From a gamma proteobacterium symbiont of Ctena orbiculata (GTDB taxonomy: Bacteria; Pseudomonadota; Gammaproteobacteria; Chromatiales; Chromatiaceae): a stretch of 64,000 bases of DNA. The notes beneath the pieces were generated by a model that ran no database searches, was not told the origin of the DNA, and saw only the letters and a program-made list of their open reading frames with translations. Location of the stretch: assembly GCA_003094535.1 (NCBI GenBank), contig NATV01000100.1:1-64000 (forward strand). Direction: 5' to 3'. Position numbers and translations under genes: made by a program. Of this stretch, positions 19,306 through 28,443 are shown piece by piece (positions within the stretch are counted from its first letter, which is position 1; every line of letters begins with the position of its first letter).

Positions 19306-20232
19306 ATGGATAAGCTCCGAGACAGTCTGCCGGACGGTACTGAAATCGACTGCTATGTGATCATGAAATTGGTCGCAAGCGGCGGTTTCAGCCTGATCTA
19401 TCTGGCCGAAGATGAAGACACCCAGGATGAGGTGATCATCAAGGAGTTTTTGCCTAAAAAGCTGGCAAAACGAGGCAATAACGCCAAGGTTATACCCCTC
19501 GACGAGAAACAGGCCGACAACTTCAATCGCAGTCTGCGGCTCTTCTATCAGGAAGCCAAGGTCCTGGCCTCCCTGCGCCACCCCAATATCGTGCAAGTGA
19601 GAGGTTTCTTTCTTGCCAACAACACCGGCTACCTGGTGATGGATCACGAGAGGGGCAAGAACCTCGCCAGTTATATCAAGAAGCGCAGCGGCAGCCTCAG
19701 CACCCGTTTTCTGATGACGGTCTTTCCGCCGATACTCGATGCCCTCAACCTGATCCATTCGCGCAAACTGCTGCACCTGGATATCAAACCGAGCAACATC
19801 CATCTTCGCACCGGCGGCAATCCCCTGCTACTCGACTTTGGCGCCGTCCATGAGGTGCAGAACGAGGGCAGCCGAACCGGTCGCGTGGTCACCACGGGCT
19901 TCTCCCCGGTCGAGCAATATTACCAGTCGGGCAACGTCGGCCCATGGAGCGACGTCTATGCCATCGGCGCCAGCATGCGTGCCTGTCTCGACGGCAAGGC
20001 TCCGCCGTCAGCCATCGAACGCCATGCCAAGGAGAAGTTGAAGCCGGCTGCCAGAATCTATCGCCGCCGCTACCCGGCAAGCATGCTGGAAGCGATCGAC
20101 TGGGCCATGGAGATCGAGTACGAGAAACGGCCGCAAAACGCCGGCGAACTGCTGCAGGCGCTGGAAGTCGAAAAGATCGACAGCGAAAGCGTCATTTCTG
20201 ACCTGATAGGTGAGAAAAGGGCGATATCGTGA
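19306..20232 (+). CDS. Ser/Thr protein kinase (Hanks type, non-RD)
   Basis: A 308-residue soluble kinase with one catalytic domain and no transmembrane or sensor region. It has a glycine-rich loop VASGGFSLIY (23-32), ATP-binding Lys46 (IIKEF), Glu83 of helix C, catalytic loop HLDIKPSNI (157-165) and DFGA (177-180). The residue before the catalytic Asp is Leu rather than Arg, so control by activation-loop phosphorylation is less likely. The stop overlaps the GTG start of a PP2C phosphatase gene, giving a kinase/phosphatase pair of the type found in secretion-system and stress circuits. Substrates are unknown, and no secretion gene is nearby. Confidence 0.88.
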   Translation: MDKLRDSLPDGTEIDCYVIMKLVASGGFSLIYLAEDEDTQDEVIIKEFLPKKLAKRGNNAKVIPLDEKQADNFNRSLRLFYQEAKVLASLRHPNIVQVRGFFLANNTGYLVMDHERGKNLASYIKKRSGSLSTRFLMTVFPPILDALNLIHSRKLLHLDIKPSNIHLRTGGNPLLLDFGAVHEVQNEGSRTGRVVTTGFSPVEQYYQSGNVGPWSDVYAIGASMRACLDGKAPPSAIERHAKEKLKPAARIYRRRYPASMLEAIDWAMEIEYEKRPQNAGELLQALEVEKIDSESVISDLIGEKRAIS

Positions 20233-21116
20233 AATACGAAACAGCGCAGTACACTCTGATGGGCGATCGCTCCATGAATCAGGACCGCTACCTGATCATG
20301 GAGGCGCCCGATGCCATCCTGCTGGCGTTGGCTGACGGCATGGGCGGCCATCCCAAAGGCGAGAAGGCGGCACAGATCCTCATGGACAATGCCCGCAAGG
20401 CATTTCTCACCAGCCGCAAACCCATCTCCAATCCACGCTTCTTCCTCTCCGGCCTGATGGAGATGAGTCATCGGGAGATCCTCGAGTTCGGCGCCCGGCA
20501 GGAACCGCAGATCGAACCCCGTACCACGGGTGTCCTCTGCCTGGTGCAGGAGGAGAGCGCCTATTGGGCCCATATCGGCGACAGCCGACTCTATATCATG
20601 CGCGACGGCGTTATCCATCTGCGCACTGACGATCACTCCTATGTCGAGCACCTCCGGCAACAGGGCCTAATTTCCGCGGCACAGGTACATACCCATAAAT
20701 TCCGCAACTACGTGACTCGCTGCCTGGGCGGCACCAACAACCGGCCGGTGGCTGAACTCAGCGGACCCCATGAACTACGGCAAGGGGATGTGGTGCTGCT
20801 CTGCAGTGACGGTTTTTGGGGACCACTGGCGGAGCGGCCCATGGTAGACGCCCTTTACAAAGAACAGGCATCGCTGGTTAAAAAGATCGCCCAGCTGGCC
20901 AACGAGGCCGCCGCCACCAGCCATCCGGAGAGCGATAATGTCACGGTAGTCGCCGTGCGATGGCGGGAAACCGAGGCCAGGCTGTCCCCCGCCGATGTCA
21001 GCATGTCCCTGGCGCGAAAAAAGAGGGATCTGCTCGCCACGCCTGCCGAACAGGTCGATGTGACAAATGCGATCAACGACCTGCGCAAGTTTGTCGATGA
21101 TATCGATGTAGACTAG
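20229..21116 (+). CDS. PP2C-family Ser/Thr phosphatase
   Basis: A 295-residue PPM/PP2C phosphatase. Metal-binding and catalytic motifs are present: NQDRY (near 17), LADGMGGHPKGEKAA, WAHIGDSRLY, LCSDGFWG and SDNVTVVAVRW. It should reverse phosphorylation by the kinase encoded immediately upstream, with which it shares a GTGA overlap. The C-terminal 30 residues (ARKKRDLLATPAEQ onward) are polar and outside the catalytic fold. The 3' end overlaps the convergent GlsB-like gene by four bases. Confidence 0.9.
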   Translation: MKYETAQYTLMGDRSMNQDRYLIMEAPDAILLALADGMGGHPKGEKAAQILMDNARKAFLTSRKPISNPRFFLSGLMEMSHREILEFGARQEPQIEPRTTGVLCLVQEESAYWAHIGDSRLYIMRDGVIHLRTDDHSYVEHLRQQGLISAAQVHTHKFRNYVTRCLGGTNNRPVAELSGPHELRQGDVVLLCSDGFWGPLAERPMVDALYKEQASLVKKIAQLANEAAATSHPESDNVTVVAVRWRETEARLSPADVSMSLARKKRDLLATPAEQVDVTNAINDLRKFVDDIDVD

Positions 21117-21391
21117 GCGTCTCCCGCGTCTTTACCCTTGTCGGTCTGTTTGATCAAGCGATAGGCGAACAATATAAGAAACGCGCCTGCTGTGGCGGTA
21201 AGAATAGTGGCAATGTTGAATCCACTGGTTGATCCCAGCCCGATGAAGGAGCCGATATAACCGCCCACCATGGCGCCACCGATCCCCAATAGTGTAGTCA
21301 GGATCAAACCACCACCATCCTTGCCGGGCATCAGCCACTTGGCCAGTGCACCTGCAATCAATCCAAGCACTATCCAGGATATAATACCCAT
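21113..21391 (-). CDS. GlsB/YeaQ/YmgE family membrane protein
   Basis: A 92-residue protein with three hydrophobic helices and glycine-rich turns (WIVLGLIAGALAKWLMPG, LGIGGAMVGGYIG, TATAGAFLILFAYRL). It matches the transglycosylase-associated GlsB/YeaQ family, often induced by envelope or osmotic stress. The C-terminus is short and charged. Its biochemical role is not established in any member. The gene is convergent with the phosphatase and codirectional with the metallopeptidase that starts upstream. Confidence 0.88.
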   Translation of the reverse strand: MGIISWIVLGLIAGALAKWLMPGKDGGGLILTTLLGIGGAMVGGYIGSFIGLGSTSGFNIATILTATAGAFLILFAYRLIKQTDKGKDAGDA

Positions 21392-21491
21392 AGCTAACCC
21401 TCTTCAATCATCCTGTTGTCGTCGTTGATAACTTTTTTATTCGGCCGCGCTCCGGCCCGGAGTGAAGCACATGCTGTCAGCCCCGATTCAA

Positions 21492-22412
21492 TCACAGTGA
21501 TTTTGCAGAAAACGTATCGCATTGTTGCAAATCACCGCCCTTGAAACCGATCTTGAACCATTTCACACGCTGTGCCGAACTGCCATGGGTAAACGAGTCC
21601 GGACTGACATAGCCCTGGGACTGTTTCTGTAAACGGTCGTCGCCTATAGCGCTTGCCGCATTCAGCCCCTCTTCGACGTCACCCGACTCAAGCAGCTGGC
21701 GCGAACGGTCGGCATGGTAGGCCCAGATACCGGCGAAGCAGTCTGCCTGCAGCTCCTGGCGTACGGAGAGTTTGTTGCCTTCCACCTCGCTCAGCGATCG
21801 CTTCGCCTTCTGCACCTTTTGCGAGATCCCCAACAGAGTCTGCACATGGTGACCGACCTCATGGGCAATTACATACGCCTGGGCAAAGTCACCCGGCGCC
21901 TTGAAGCGGTTTTTCAAATCGTCGTAAAACGAGAGATCGATATAGACCTTGTGATCGCCCGGACAGTAGAATGGCCCCATCGCTGCCTGACCGAAACCGC
22001 AAGCGGTCCTGGTGGCCCCCCGAAACAGCACCAGATTCGGTTCCTCGTACTCTCCACCCATCTTCCGAAACAGTTGATGCCAGGTGTCCTCGGTATCGGC
22101 CAATACGACCGAGACAAAATCCACCAGGGTCTTCTCTTCGGCGCTCTGTTTGACCGACCCTGCCTCATGTTCGGAGAGGCTGTCCTGGCCGCCGCCTCCA
22201 AGCATGGATCCCAGGTTGCCGCTCATCAGGGCGTAGGCGCCAATCGCCAACACCGCGACCATGCCACCTTTGAATCCGAACAGCTTGAAGACCGCGGGCA
22301 GCAGATTGAGCAATCCGCCACCTCCGCCGCCCAATCCCCCCATCGGGGACGGCGCCCGCATGCCGCGGCGATCTTCGACATTGTCGCTTCTTCGCTGACC
22401 TCTCCAACGCAT
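21492..22412 (-). CDS. ypfJ: Neutral zinc metallopeptidase YpfJ
   Basis: A 306-residue protein of the YpfJ (neutral zinc metallopeptidase) family. It has a glycine-rich N-terminal segment, one transmembrane helix (about 44-62), then a periplasmic domain with the HEVGHH zinc motif, CPGDHKVYIDLSFYDDLK, ELQADCFAGIWAYHAD and the C-terminal SPDSFTHGSSAQRVKWF. All are conserved in the family. Substrates are unknown. It is divergent from the HerA-like ATPase gene. Confidence 0.9.
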   Translation of the reverse strand: MRWRGQRRSDNVEDRRGMRAPSPMGGLGGGGGGLLNLLPAVFKLFGFKGGMVAVLAIGAYALMSGNLGSMLGGGGQDSLSEHEAGSVKQSAEEKTLVDFVSVVLADTEDTWHQLFRKMGGEYEEPNLVLFRGATRTACGFGQAAMGPFYCPGDHKVYIDLSFYDDLKNRFKAPGDFAQAYVIAHEVGHHVQTLLGISQKVQKAKRSLSEVEGNKLSVRQELQADCFAGIWAYHADRSRQLLESGDVEEGLNAASAIGDDRLQKQSQGYVSPDSFTHGSSAQRVKWFKIGFKGGDLQQCDTFSAKSL

Positions 22413-22701
22413 CTGTCAACTCCAAATCTCAGTGAAAGACCTGTTCAATCCAGCTGCCTGCGATGCTACAGGGTACACTCTCCCGTAGCCGACAGAAACC
22501 CCGGAACAGCTCCCTATTGAAGAGGTTGGCGGCAACGAGATTCAGCATCCCCAATTCGCCAAAACCCGACTGGCATGTTAAATAGTGGTCTCCGGGGTGT
22601 GGGCTCCCAAAACCAGTGTTGGCTGAGTCTAACCGAAAAAAAAATGCATGACAGTCGAGAATGTTAAATATTTGTCAACTCGCGACCCAGGAAGAATGAA
22701 G

Positions 22702-24183
22702 ATGACAGACAACACGATCCTGCTTGGCGGCAACGGCACACAGCAGATCCTGCTCAATGCAGGCATGGCGAATCGACACGGCCTCATCACAGGGGCCACG
22801 GGCACCGGCAAGACCGTGACCCTGCAGGTATTGGCGGAATCCTTCTCACGCTTGGGCGTACCGGTATTCACCGCCGACGTGAAGGGTGACCTTTCGGGGC
22901 TTGCGGGGAGCGGTAAAACCCATCCAAAAATCACCGAGCGCCTTGACTATATCAAAATCGAGGGCCATCAATTTGAACCATCCCCGGTGCTCTTCTGGGA
23001 TGTCTTCGGCAAACAGGGACATCCCGTACGCACCACGGTATCCGAAATGGGTCCGACCCTGCTGGCCAATCTGCTGGAACTCAACGAGACACAGGAAGGG
23101 GTATTGCAGATCGCCTTCAGCCTCGCCGATGACGAGGGTCTTCTGCTGCTCGATCTGAAAGACCTGAGATCGATGCTCAATTGGGTCGCTGACAACAGCC
23201 GCGATCTTGAGCGGGAGTACGGCCGGGTATCGAAGCAGAGTGTCACCGCCATTCTGCGCAGATTGCTGGTCCTGGAAGAGGCCGGTGGTGAAGTCTTTTT
23301 CGGCGAACCGGCGATTCAGATCGAGCATCTCATGCAGACAGACTTTTCCGGTCGCGGTGTAATCAGCATTCTCGACGCCACCACTCTCTACCATTCACCG
23401 CGTATCTATGCCACCTTCCTGCTGTGGCTCCTTTCCGAGCTGATGGAGGAGTTGCCGGAACGGGGCGATGCCGACCTGCCGAAACTGGTCTTCTTTTTCG
23501 ACGAGGCACACCTTCTCTTCAGCAGTGCGCCGAAGGCACTGCTGGAGAAGATCACCCAGGTTGTCAGGCTGATACGCTCCAAGGGTGTTGGTGTGTTTTT
23601 CATCACCCAATACCCCAATGACGTGCCTGACGAAGTCATCGGCCAATTGGGCAACCGCATTCAACATGCATTGCGGGCCTTTACCCCACGGGACAAGAAG
23701 GCGGTCAAGGCAGCCGCTGAGACGTTCCGTGAAAATCCGGCCTTCGATACGGTTGAGGTAATCAGCAACCTGGGCGTGGGCGAAGCCCTGATCTCGACCC
23801 TTGACCGAAAGGGCGTACCCAGCATTGTGGAACGGACACTGATGTCCCCGCCCCGTTCCCAGTTCGGACCCGTCGACCAGGAAGCACGTGAAAAAATCAT
23901 CAAACGTTCACCGTTCAGCTCCGCCTACACCAAGGAGGTCGACAGGGAATCGGCCTATGAAATGCTGAAGAAGCGCGAGGAGGAGTTGATCAAACGAAGG
24001 CAAGAGCAGGCTAAGAAAGAGGCCGAAGAGAAGGAAAGGAAACGGGCCAGCAAAGGCAGCGGCGGTTCCAGGCGTCAGAGTGTTGGCGAAGCCTTCGCCA
24101 AATCCGTGGCGCGTGCCATCGGTTCAAAACTGGGAAGACAGATCGTTCGCGGCATCCTGGGGTCCATCATCGGCGGCCGCTGA
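22702..24183 (+). CDS. HerA/YjgR-like ATPase (DUF853)
   Basis: A 493-residue P-loop ATPase of the DUF853/YjgR family, related to the HerA-FtsK DNA translocases. Seen are GLITGATGTGKTVTLQVLAE (Walker A), FTADVKGDLSG, LPKLVFFFDEAHLLF (Walker B) and the FITQYPNDVPDEVIGQLGNRIQHALRAFTPRD sensor region. A highly charged coil (about 430-470) leads to a glycine-rich C-terminal tail. I chose ATG 22702 because AGGAAG lies seven bases upstream; ATGs at 22696 and a start at 22648 are possible. No nuclease partner is adjacent, so no defence role is implied. Confidence 0.88.
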   Translation: MTDNTILLGGNGTQQILLNAGMANRHGLITGATGTGKTVTLQVLAESFSRLGVPVFTADVKGDLSGLAGSGKTHPKITERLDYIKIEGHQFEPSPVLFWDVFGKQGHPVRTTVSEMGPTLLANLLELNETQEGVLQIAFSLADDEGLLLLDLKDLRSMLNWVADNSRDLEREYGRVSKQSVTAILRRLLVLEEAGGEVFFGEPAIQIEHLMQTDFSGRGVISILDATTLYHSPRIYATFLLWLLSELMEELPERGDADLPKLVFFFDEAHLLFSSAPKALLEKITQVVRLIRSKGVGVFFITQYPNDVPDEVIGQLGNRIQHALRAFTPRDKKAVKAAAETFRENPAFDTVEVISNLGVGEALISTLDRKGVPSIVERTLMSPPRSQFGPVDQEAREKIIKRSPFSSAYTKEVDRESAYEMLKKREEELIKRRQEQAKKEAEEKERKRASKGSGGSRRQSVGEAFAKSVARAIGSKLGRQIVRGILGSIIGGR

Positions 24184-24202
24184 AAATCTTCCTTGAAAAA
24201 TC

Positions 24203-24287
24203 GTAGGGTGCGGCTTGCCGCACCAGATTACACTTACGATTAAGATTGGAACCTAAACGGGCGTTCGGTGCGGCAAGCCGCACCCTA
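24203..24287. repeat. Inverted pair of REP-like palindromes
   Basis: Two copies of a GGTGCGGC-TT-GCCGCACC palindrome, each flanked by (G)TAGG on one side, lie at 24203-24224 and 24267-24287 in opposite orientation, 42 bases apart. The rest of the 276-base gap to rph holds only short unremarkable sequence. The same unit recurs at 32382, 32450, 46754, 51046, 51111, 62871 and 63901. Confidence 0.85.
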
Positions 24288-24459
24288 TATTGATTGTTGC
24301 GATTGGCTCCCAACCCCACCTAAAAATCCTGAATTGTGACAATTCACCGCAAAAGCTGACAACACCTCTGGTTTCACCCATAATGTCGCCCCCGAGAAAT
24401 ACTGTAGTCTGCCCGAGCCAGGCCGCAAATCAACAGACTGATATGGAGCCGATCATTCA

Positions 24460-25176
24460 ATGAGACCATCCGCGCGCCGAGCCGATGAACTGCGACCGAT
24501 CACGATTACCCGCCAATATACAAAACATGCCGAAGGCTCCGTTTTGGTCTGTTTCGGTGATACCCAGGTCATCTGCACCGCCAGCGTGGAAGAACAGATT
24601 CCCCGTTTTCTCAAAGGTAGCGGCCAGGGTTGGATCACCGCGGAATATGGCATGCTGCCACGCTCCACCACCGACCGCATGGGTCGGGAGGCGGCACGCG
24701 GAAAGCAGGGGGGGCGCACCCTGGAGATACAACGCCTGATAGGGCGTTCACTTCGCGCCGCTGTGGACCTCAAGCGCCTGGGCGAGCGGACCATCACCCT
24801 CGATTGCGACGTGATTCAGGCCGACGGCGGCACCCGAACCGCCTCCATCACCGGTGCCTGTGTCGCCCTCGCCGATGCCATTGATCACACCCGAAGACTT
24901 GGACTGCTGGATGAGAACCCCATGTTGGGCATGGTCGCTTCCGTCTCCGTGGGTATCTACGATGGCATGCCGGTACTCGATCTCGACTATGCCGAGGACT
25001 CAAATGCCGAGACCGACATGAATGTCGTGATGAGCGAAAGTGGTGGCTTTATCGAAGTCCAGGGTACCGCCGAAGGCGCTGCCTACAGCCGCGATGAACT
25101 GAATGCCATGCTCGACCTCGCACAACAGGGTATAGCAAGCGTAATCCAGATCCAGCATGCGTCACTGGATAGATAG
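24460..25176 (+). CDS. rph: Ribonuclease PH
   Basis: RNase PH trims tRNA 3' ends by phosphorolysis. The 238-residue protein begins [44 protein letters not shown] and contains [38 protein letters not shown] and [22 protein letters not shown], all characteristic. Length and motifs are complete to the C-terminus, so the gene is intact. It is followed by rdgB 95 bases downstream, a frequent pairing. Confidence 0.96.
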   Translation: MRPSARRADELRPITITRQYTKHAEGSVLVCFGDTQVICTASVEEQIPRFLKGSGQGWITAEYGMLPRSTTDRMGREAARGKQGGRTLEIQRLIGRSLRAAVDLKRLGERTITLDCDVIQADGGTRTASITGACVALADAIDHTRRLGLLDENPMLGMVASVSVGIYDGMPVLDLDYAEDSNAETDMNVVMSESGGFIEVQGTAEGAAYSRDELNAMLDLAQQGIASVIQIQHASLDR

Positions 25177-25271
25177 ACAGCACTATACAAAATTACTTTG
25201 TGGAAGATATTTTTTATATATAAATTTCATATACTTATGGACATATTTATTAAACAATTGGGAACAGGTAG

Positions 25272-25886
25272 ATGGGAATGAGTGGACATCACAAAGGTGA
25301 AAAAATCGTTCTTGCCAGCAACAATGCGGGTAAGGTTCGTGAAATTAACCAACTGCTCGCCGATGTACAGATCACCGTGGTTGCACAAAAGGAGTTCAAT
25401 ATTCCGGACGCGATTGAAGATGGACTCAGCTTTGTTGAAAACGCCATAAAAAAGGCTCGCCATGCGGCAAGCCTGAGTGGATTACCGGCCATTGCCGACG
25501 ACTCGGGCATCGAAGTGGATGCATTGAACGGCGCCCCCGGCATCTATTCGGCCCGCTTTGCCGGACCCGGTGCATCGGACGAGGCGAATCTGCAAAAACT
25601 GCTGACCCATCTCAAAGAGATACCGGACGAACAGCGCAGCGCCAGGTTCCAGTGCCTGATGGTCTATATGCGACACGCCGAGGACCCTACCCCGATCATC
25701 TGCCAGGGAACATGGGAGGGTCGGATTCTTCAACGACCCCAGGGTGAAAACGGTTTCGGTTACGACCCGATCTTCTATGTCCCTAGCCATGACTGCAGTT
25801 CCGCAGAGCTCGAGCCGGAGGTAAAAAACAGCCTCAGTCACCGGGGACAGGCACTGCAGGGACTGCTGCGGGCATTGAGCTGTTGA
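25272..25886 (+). CDS. rdgB: XTP/dITP diphosphatase (non-canonical purine NTP pyrophosphatase)
   Basis: RdgB hydrolyses XTP, ITP and dITP, keeping deaminated purines out of nucleic acids. The 204-residue protein has [60 protein letters not shown] and [13 protein letters not shown], the family signatures. ATG 25272 or 25278 may be the start. The 95-base gap upstream is very AT-rich (TTGTGG at 25198, TATAAA-like at 25219), suggesting its own promoter in addition to read-through from rph. Confidence 0.95.
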   Translation: MGMSGHHKGEKIVLASNNAGKVREINQLLADVQITVVAQKEFNIPDAIEDGLSFVENAIKKARHAASLSGLPAIADDSGIEVDALNGAPGIYSARFAGPGASDEANLQKLLTHLKEIPDEQRSARFQCLMVYMRHAEDPTPIICQGTWEGRILQRPQGENGFGYDPIFYVPSHDCSSAELEPEVKNSLSHRGQALQGLLRALSC

Positions 25887-26245
25887 ATGCATTCGACGGG
25901 CCCCTTCGCGCTGCCATGTGAATGAAAATTTTTGTGTCTTTTACCGGCTCCTGCTGTCGGGGAGCATCCCGTTATCCTATGCTACAGGCTGATCTGTTGA
26001 GCCCGCGATAGCCTTCAGACCTCGTTTTCGCGGCACGCGAAAATGTCACGCTTTGCAATCCCAACAACCCAATTATGCGTGCGTAAAAAATCGTGTCAGG
26101 TTTGCCTAAGATTAAACCTAAGGCACCTGGAATCTTTCTGATGAGCCATTTTTTCGCACTTACTTCGGCCTAGTGAGATTCACAACGTCAGGTTGCCGGA
26201 CCGCAGACCTTAAAAATAATCGGTTTCCATATAGGAGATACCACC
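25887..26245. other. Intergenic region upstream of dodecin gene with two inverted repeats
   Basis: This 359-base gap has no ORF I would support. It contains a perfect inverted repeat TTTTCGCG-GCA-CGCGAAAA at 26025-26043 and a second imperfect one (TGCCT... AGGCA) around 26103-26126. Either could be a protein site or an RNA hairpin. A GGAG ribosome site precedes the dodecin ATG. Confidence 0.5.
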
Positions 26246-26449
26246 ATGTCAGTCGCAAAAGTTACTGAAATAATCGCTTCATCCAACAAGGGTTTCGATG
26301 ATGCCGTCACGAAAGGCATCAAACGCGCCAATAAAACGCTGAAAAACATCAAGGGGGCCTGGGTAAAGGATCAGCAGGTCACCGTCAGTGACGGCAAGGT
26401 CACTGAGTTCCGGGTAACCATGAAAGTGACCTTTGTATTGAAAGATTGA
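26246..26449 (+). CDS. Dodecin-family flavin-binding protein
   Basis: A 67-residue dodecin. The family forms hollow dodecamers that store or buffer flavins. The sequence VAKVTEIIASSNKGFDDAVTKGIKRANKTLKNIKGAWVKDQ matches the fold's strand-helix-strand pattern, including the Trp (GAWVKDQ) that stacks on the isoalloxazine ring. A clear ribosome site (TAGGAGA) lies before the ATG. It stands alone between rdgB and kbp with its own upstream region. Confidence 0.93.
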   Translation: MSVAKVTEIIASSNKGFDDAVTKGIKRANKTLKNIKGAWVKDQQVTVSDGKVTEFRVTMKVTFVLKD

Positions 26450-26577
26450 GCCGACCATGCCGGTGTAACCAGCCTGACTTCACAGTCTGAGATAATCGGC
26501 GCAATCGATTCATAACCAGTTGTTCAATACACGAAACCTGTTTCACGCATTCAGCAAAGCATCAAGAGGAGAAGAGA

Positions 26578-27009
26578 ATGGGGCTGTTTGATTTCGCTGC
26601 AGATTTGGGGAAAAAACTTTTTGGCAAGGATGACGATCCCGCCGAAAAGATAAAACAGCAGATAGAGGCGGACAATCCGGGTGTCAAGGACCTCGATGTC
26701 AGCTTCGAGGACGGCAAGGTTGTTCTCTCCGGTAGTGCGGAGAGCGCCGAAGCCCTGGAGAAGACGGTGTTGATCGCCGGCAATGTGCAGGGTGTCAGCG
26801 AGGTCACCGTGGATGGCGTCAGTGCGCCGCCACAAGAGGCCAAGGTCGAATACTATACCATCGAGAGCGGCGACACCCTTTCGGCAATCGCCAAACGCTT
26901 TCTCGGCAAGGCCTCCGACTATCCGAAGATCTTCGAGGCCAACCGCGAGGTGATCAAGGATCCCAATCTGATCTATCCCGGCCAGAAGATCCGCATTCCC
27001 CTCGATTGA
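26578..27009 (+). CDS. kbp: Potassium-binding protein Kbp (BON + LysM)
   Basis: A 143-residue cytoplasmic protein of the Kbp/YgaU family, a potassium-sensing BON-LysM protein. It begins MGLFDFAADLGKKLFG as in homologues, then has a BON domain (about 24-80) and a LysM domain (about 92-141, YYTIESGDTLSAIAKRF and NLIYPGQKIRIP). There is no signal peptide, unlike peptidoglycan-binding LysM proteins. It is monocistronic and converges on dctM. Confidence 0.92.
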   Translation: MGLFDFAADLGKKLFGKDDDPAEKIKQQIEADNPGVKDLDVSFEDGKVVLSGSAESAEALEKTVLIAGNVQGVSEVTVDGVSAPPQEAKVEYYTIESGDTLSAIAKRFLGKASDYPKIFEANREVIKDPNLIYPGQKIRIPLD

Positions 27010-27025
27010 AGCCAAACCATGCTGC

Positions 27026-27045
27026 ATCCCCGGGTCACCGGGGAT
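27026..27045. terminator. Perfect 8-bp hairpin between convergent kbp and dctM
   Basis: ATCCCCGG-GTCA-CCGGGGAT folds into an eight-pair GC-rich stem with a four-base loop, 16 bases after the kbp stop and 18 bases before the dctM stop. There is no T-run on either side, so it may protect or help terminate both transcripts rather than act as a classical intrinsic terminator. Confidence 0.5.
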
Positions 27046-27063
27046 CAGCGACCCGCCCCCACC

Positions 27064-28443
27064 CTAACCGTACACCACCGTCGGCAGCCAGGTAGCCAGC
27101 TGCGGCCAGTAGGCGAGCAGACCCAACATCACCAATTGGATCACGATGAACGGCGCCACACCGCGATAGATGGCACCTGTGGTCACCGCTTGGGGGGCGA
27201 CGCCGCGCAGATAGAAGAGGGCAAATCCAAACGGGGGAGTAAGGAAGGAGGTCTGCAGATTCAAGGCTATCATGACCCCCAGCCAGACCGGATCCAGGCC
27301 CATGGAGAGGAGTATGGGACCGACAATCGGCACCACCACGAAGGTTATTTCGATAAAATCGAGAATAAAACCGAGCAGGAACATCACCAGCATCACCACC
27401 ACCATCGCGCCGATCACACCCCCCGGCAGATCGGTCAGCAGCTCGGTCACCAGTTCGTCTCCGCCGAAACCCCGAAACACCAGCGAAAAGAGGGAGGCGC
27501 CGATAAAGATCAGGAACACCATGCTGGTCACCTTGGTGGTCCCGCTCATCACCTCCTTGAGGGTCGTCAGGGTAAACTTGCGCTGACTGATCGCCAGCAG
27601 GATCGCGCCGATCGCGCCCACGGATGCCGCCTCGGTAGGCGTGGCCAGGCCGCCGAGAATGGAACCGAGTACGGCGACGATCAGCAGCAACGGCGGCACC
27701 AGCACCTTGACCACCCGTACCAGCAGCTTGCGATCCTGCTCCCGCTCCGAGCGGGGAATGGCCGGCACCGTTTCGGGTCGGACGAAGGCGACGATGATCA
27801 GATAGAAGAGGTAGAGCAGCACCAGTATCAGACCGGGCACCATGGCACCCACGAAGAGATCGCCGACGGAGACCGTATCCGGTGAAAAGATCCCCATGTT
27901 CAACTGCGCCTGCTGGTAGGCGGCGGAGAGCACATCCCCCAACAGCACCAGGATAATGGAGGGAGGAATGATCTGGCCCAGGGTACCGGCAGCGCAGATG
28001 ACGCCACTGGCGACCCCGGGATGGTAGTTGCGTTTCAGCATGGTCGGCAGGGAGAGCAATCCCATGGTCACCACCGTGGCGCCGACGATGCCGGTGCTGG
28101 CCGCCAGCAGCATACCCACCAGGGTTACCGATATGCCCAGCCCGCCCCGCAGCGGTCCGAACAGGCTGGCCATGGTGTCGAGGAGGTTTTCCGCCACCCG
28201 CGATCGTTCCAGCATCACCCCCATGAAGACGAACAGCGGCACCGCAATCAGGGTCTCGTTGGTCATGATGCCATAGAGCCGGTTGGGCAGGGCCTGGAGG
28301 AAGGCATCGTCGAAATAGCCGTTGATGCTGCCCAGCCAGGCGAATGCCAGCGCGGTGCCGCCGAGGGAGAAGGCGACCGGGTAACCCAACAGCAACACAA
28401 GGCAGACGACGAGAAACAGGATCAGCGGCAGATAATCAGCCAT
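27064..28443 (-). CDS. dctM: TRAP transporter large permease (DctM type)
   Basis: A 459-residue membrane protein with about 12 helices, the DctM subunit of a tripartite ATP-independent periplasmic transporter that imports organic acids using an ion gradient. It starts MADYLPLILFLVVCLVLLLGYPVAFSLGGTALAFAWLG and contains AASTGIVGATVVTMG and GVICAAGTLGQIIPPSIILVLLGD, family signatures. Its start overlaps the dctQ stop by eight bases. No DctP binding protein is encoded beside it, so the substrate cannot be predicted. Confidence 0.92.
   Translation of the reverse strand: MADYLPLILFLVVCLVLLLGYPVAFSLGGTALAFAWLGSINGYFDDAFLQALPNRLYGIMTNETLIAVPLFVFMGVMLERSRVAENLLDTMASLFGPLRGGLGISVTLVGMLLAASTGIVGATVVTMGLLSLPTMLKRNYHPGVASGVICAAGTLGQIIPPSIILVLLGDVLSAAYQQAQLNMGIFSPDTVSVGDLFVGAMVPGLILVLLYLFYLIIVAFVRPETVPAIPRSEREQDRKLLVRVVKVLVPPLLLIVAVLGSILGGLATPTEAASVGAIGAILLAISQRKFTLTTLKEVMSGTTKVTSMVFLIFIGASLFSLVFRGFGGDELVTELLTDLPGGVIGAMVVVMLVMFLLGFILDFIEITFVVVPIVGPILLSMGLDPVWLGVMIALNLQTSFLTPPFGFALFYLRGVAPQAVTTGAIYRGVAPFIVIQLVMLGLLAYWPQLATWLPTVVYG

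Noticed and set aside
22702..24183. HerA-like ATPase as part of a defence system
   Set aside because: It belongs to the widespread YjgR/DUF853 family, and no nuclease, SIR2 or methyltransferase gene is adjacent.
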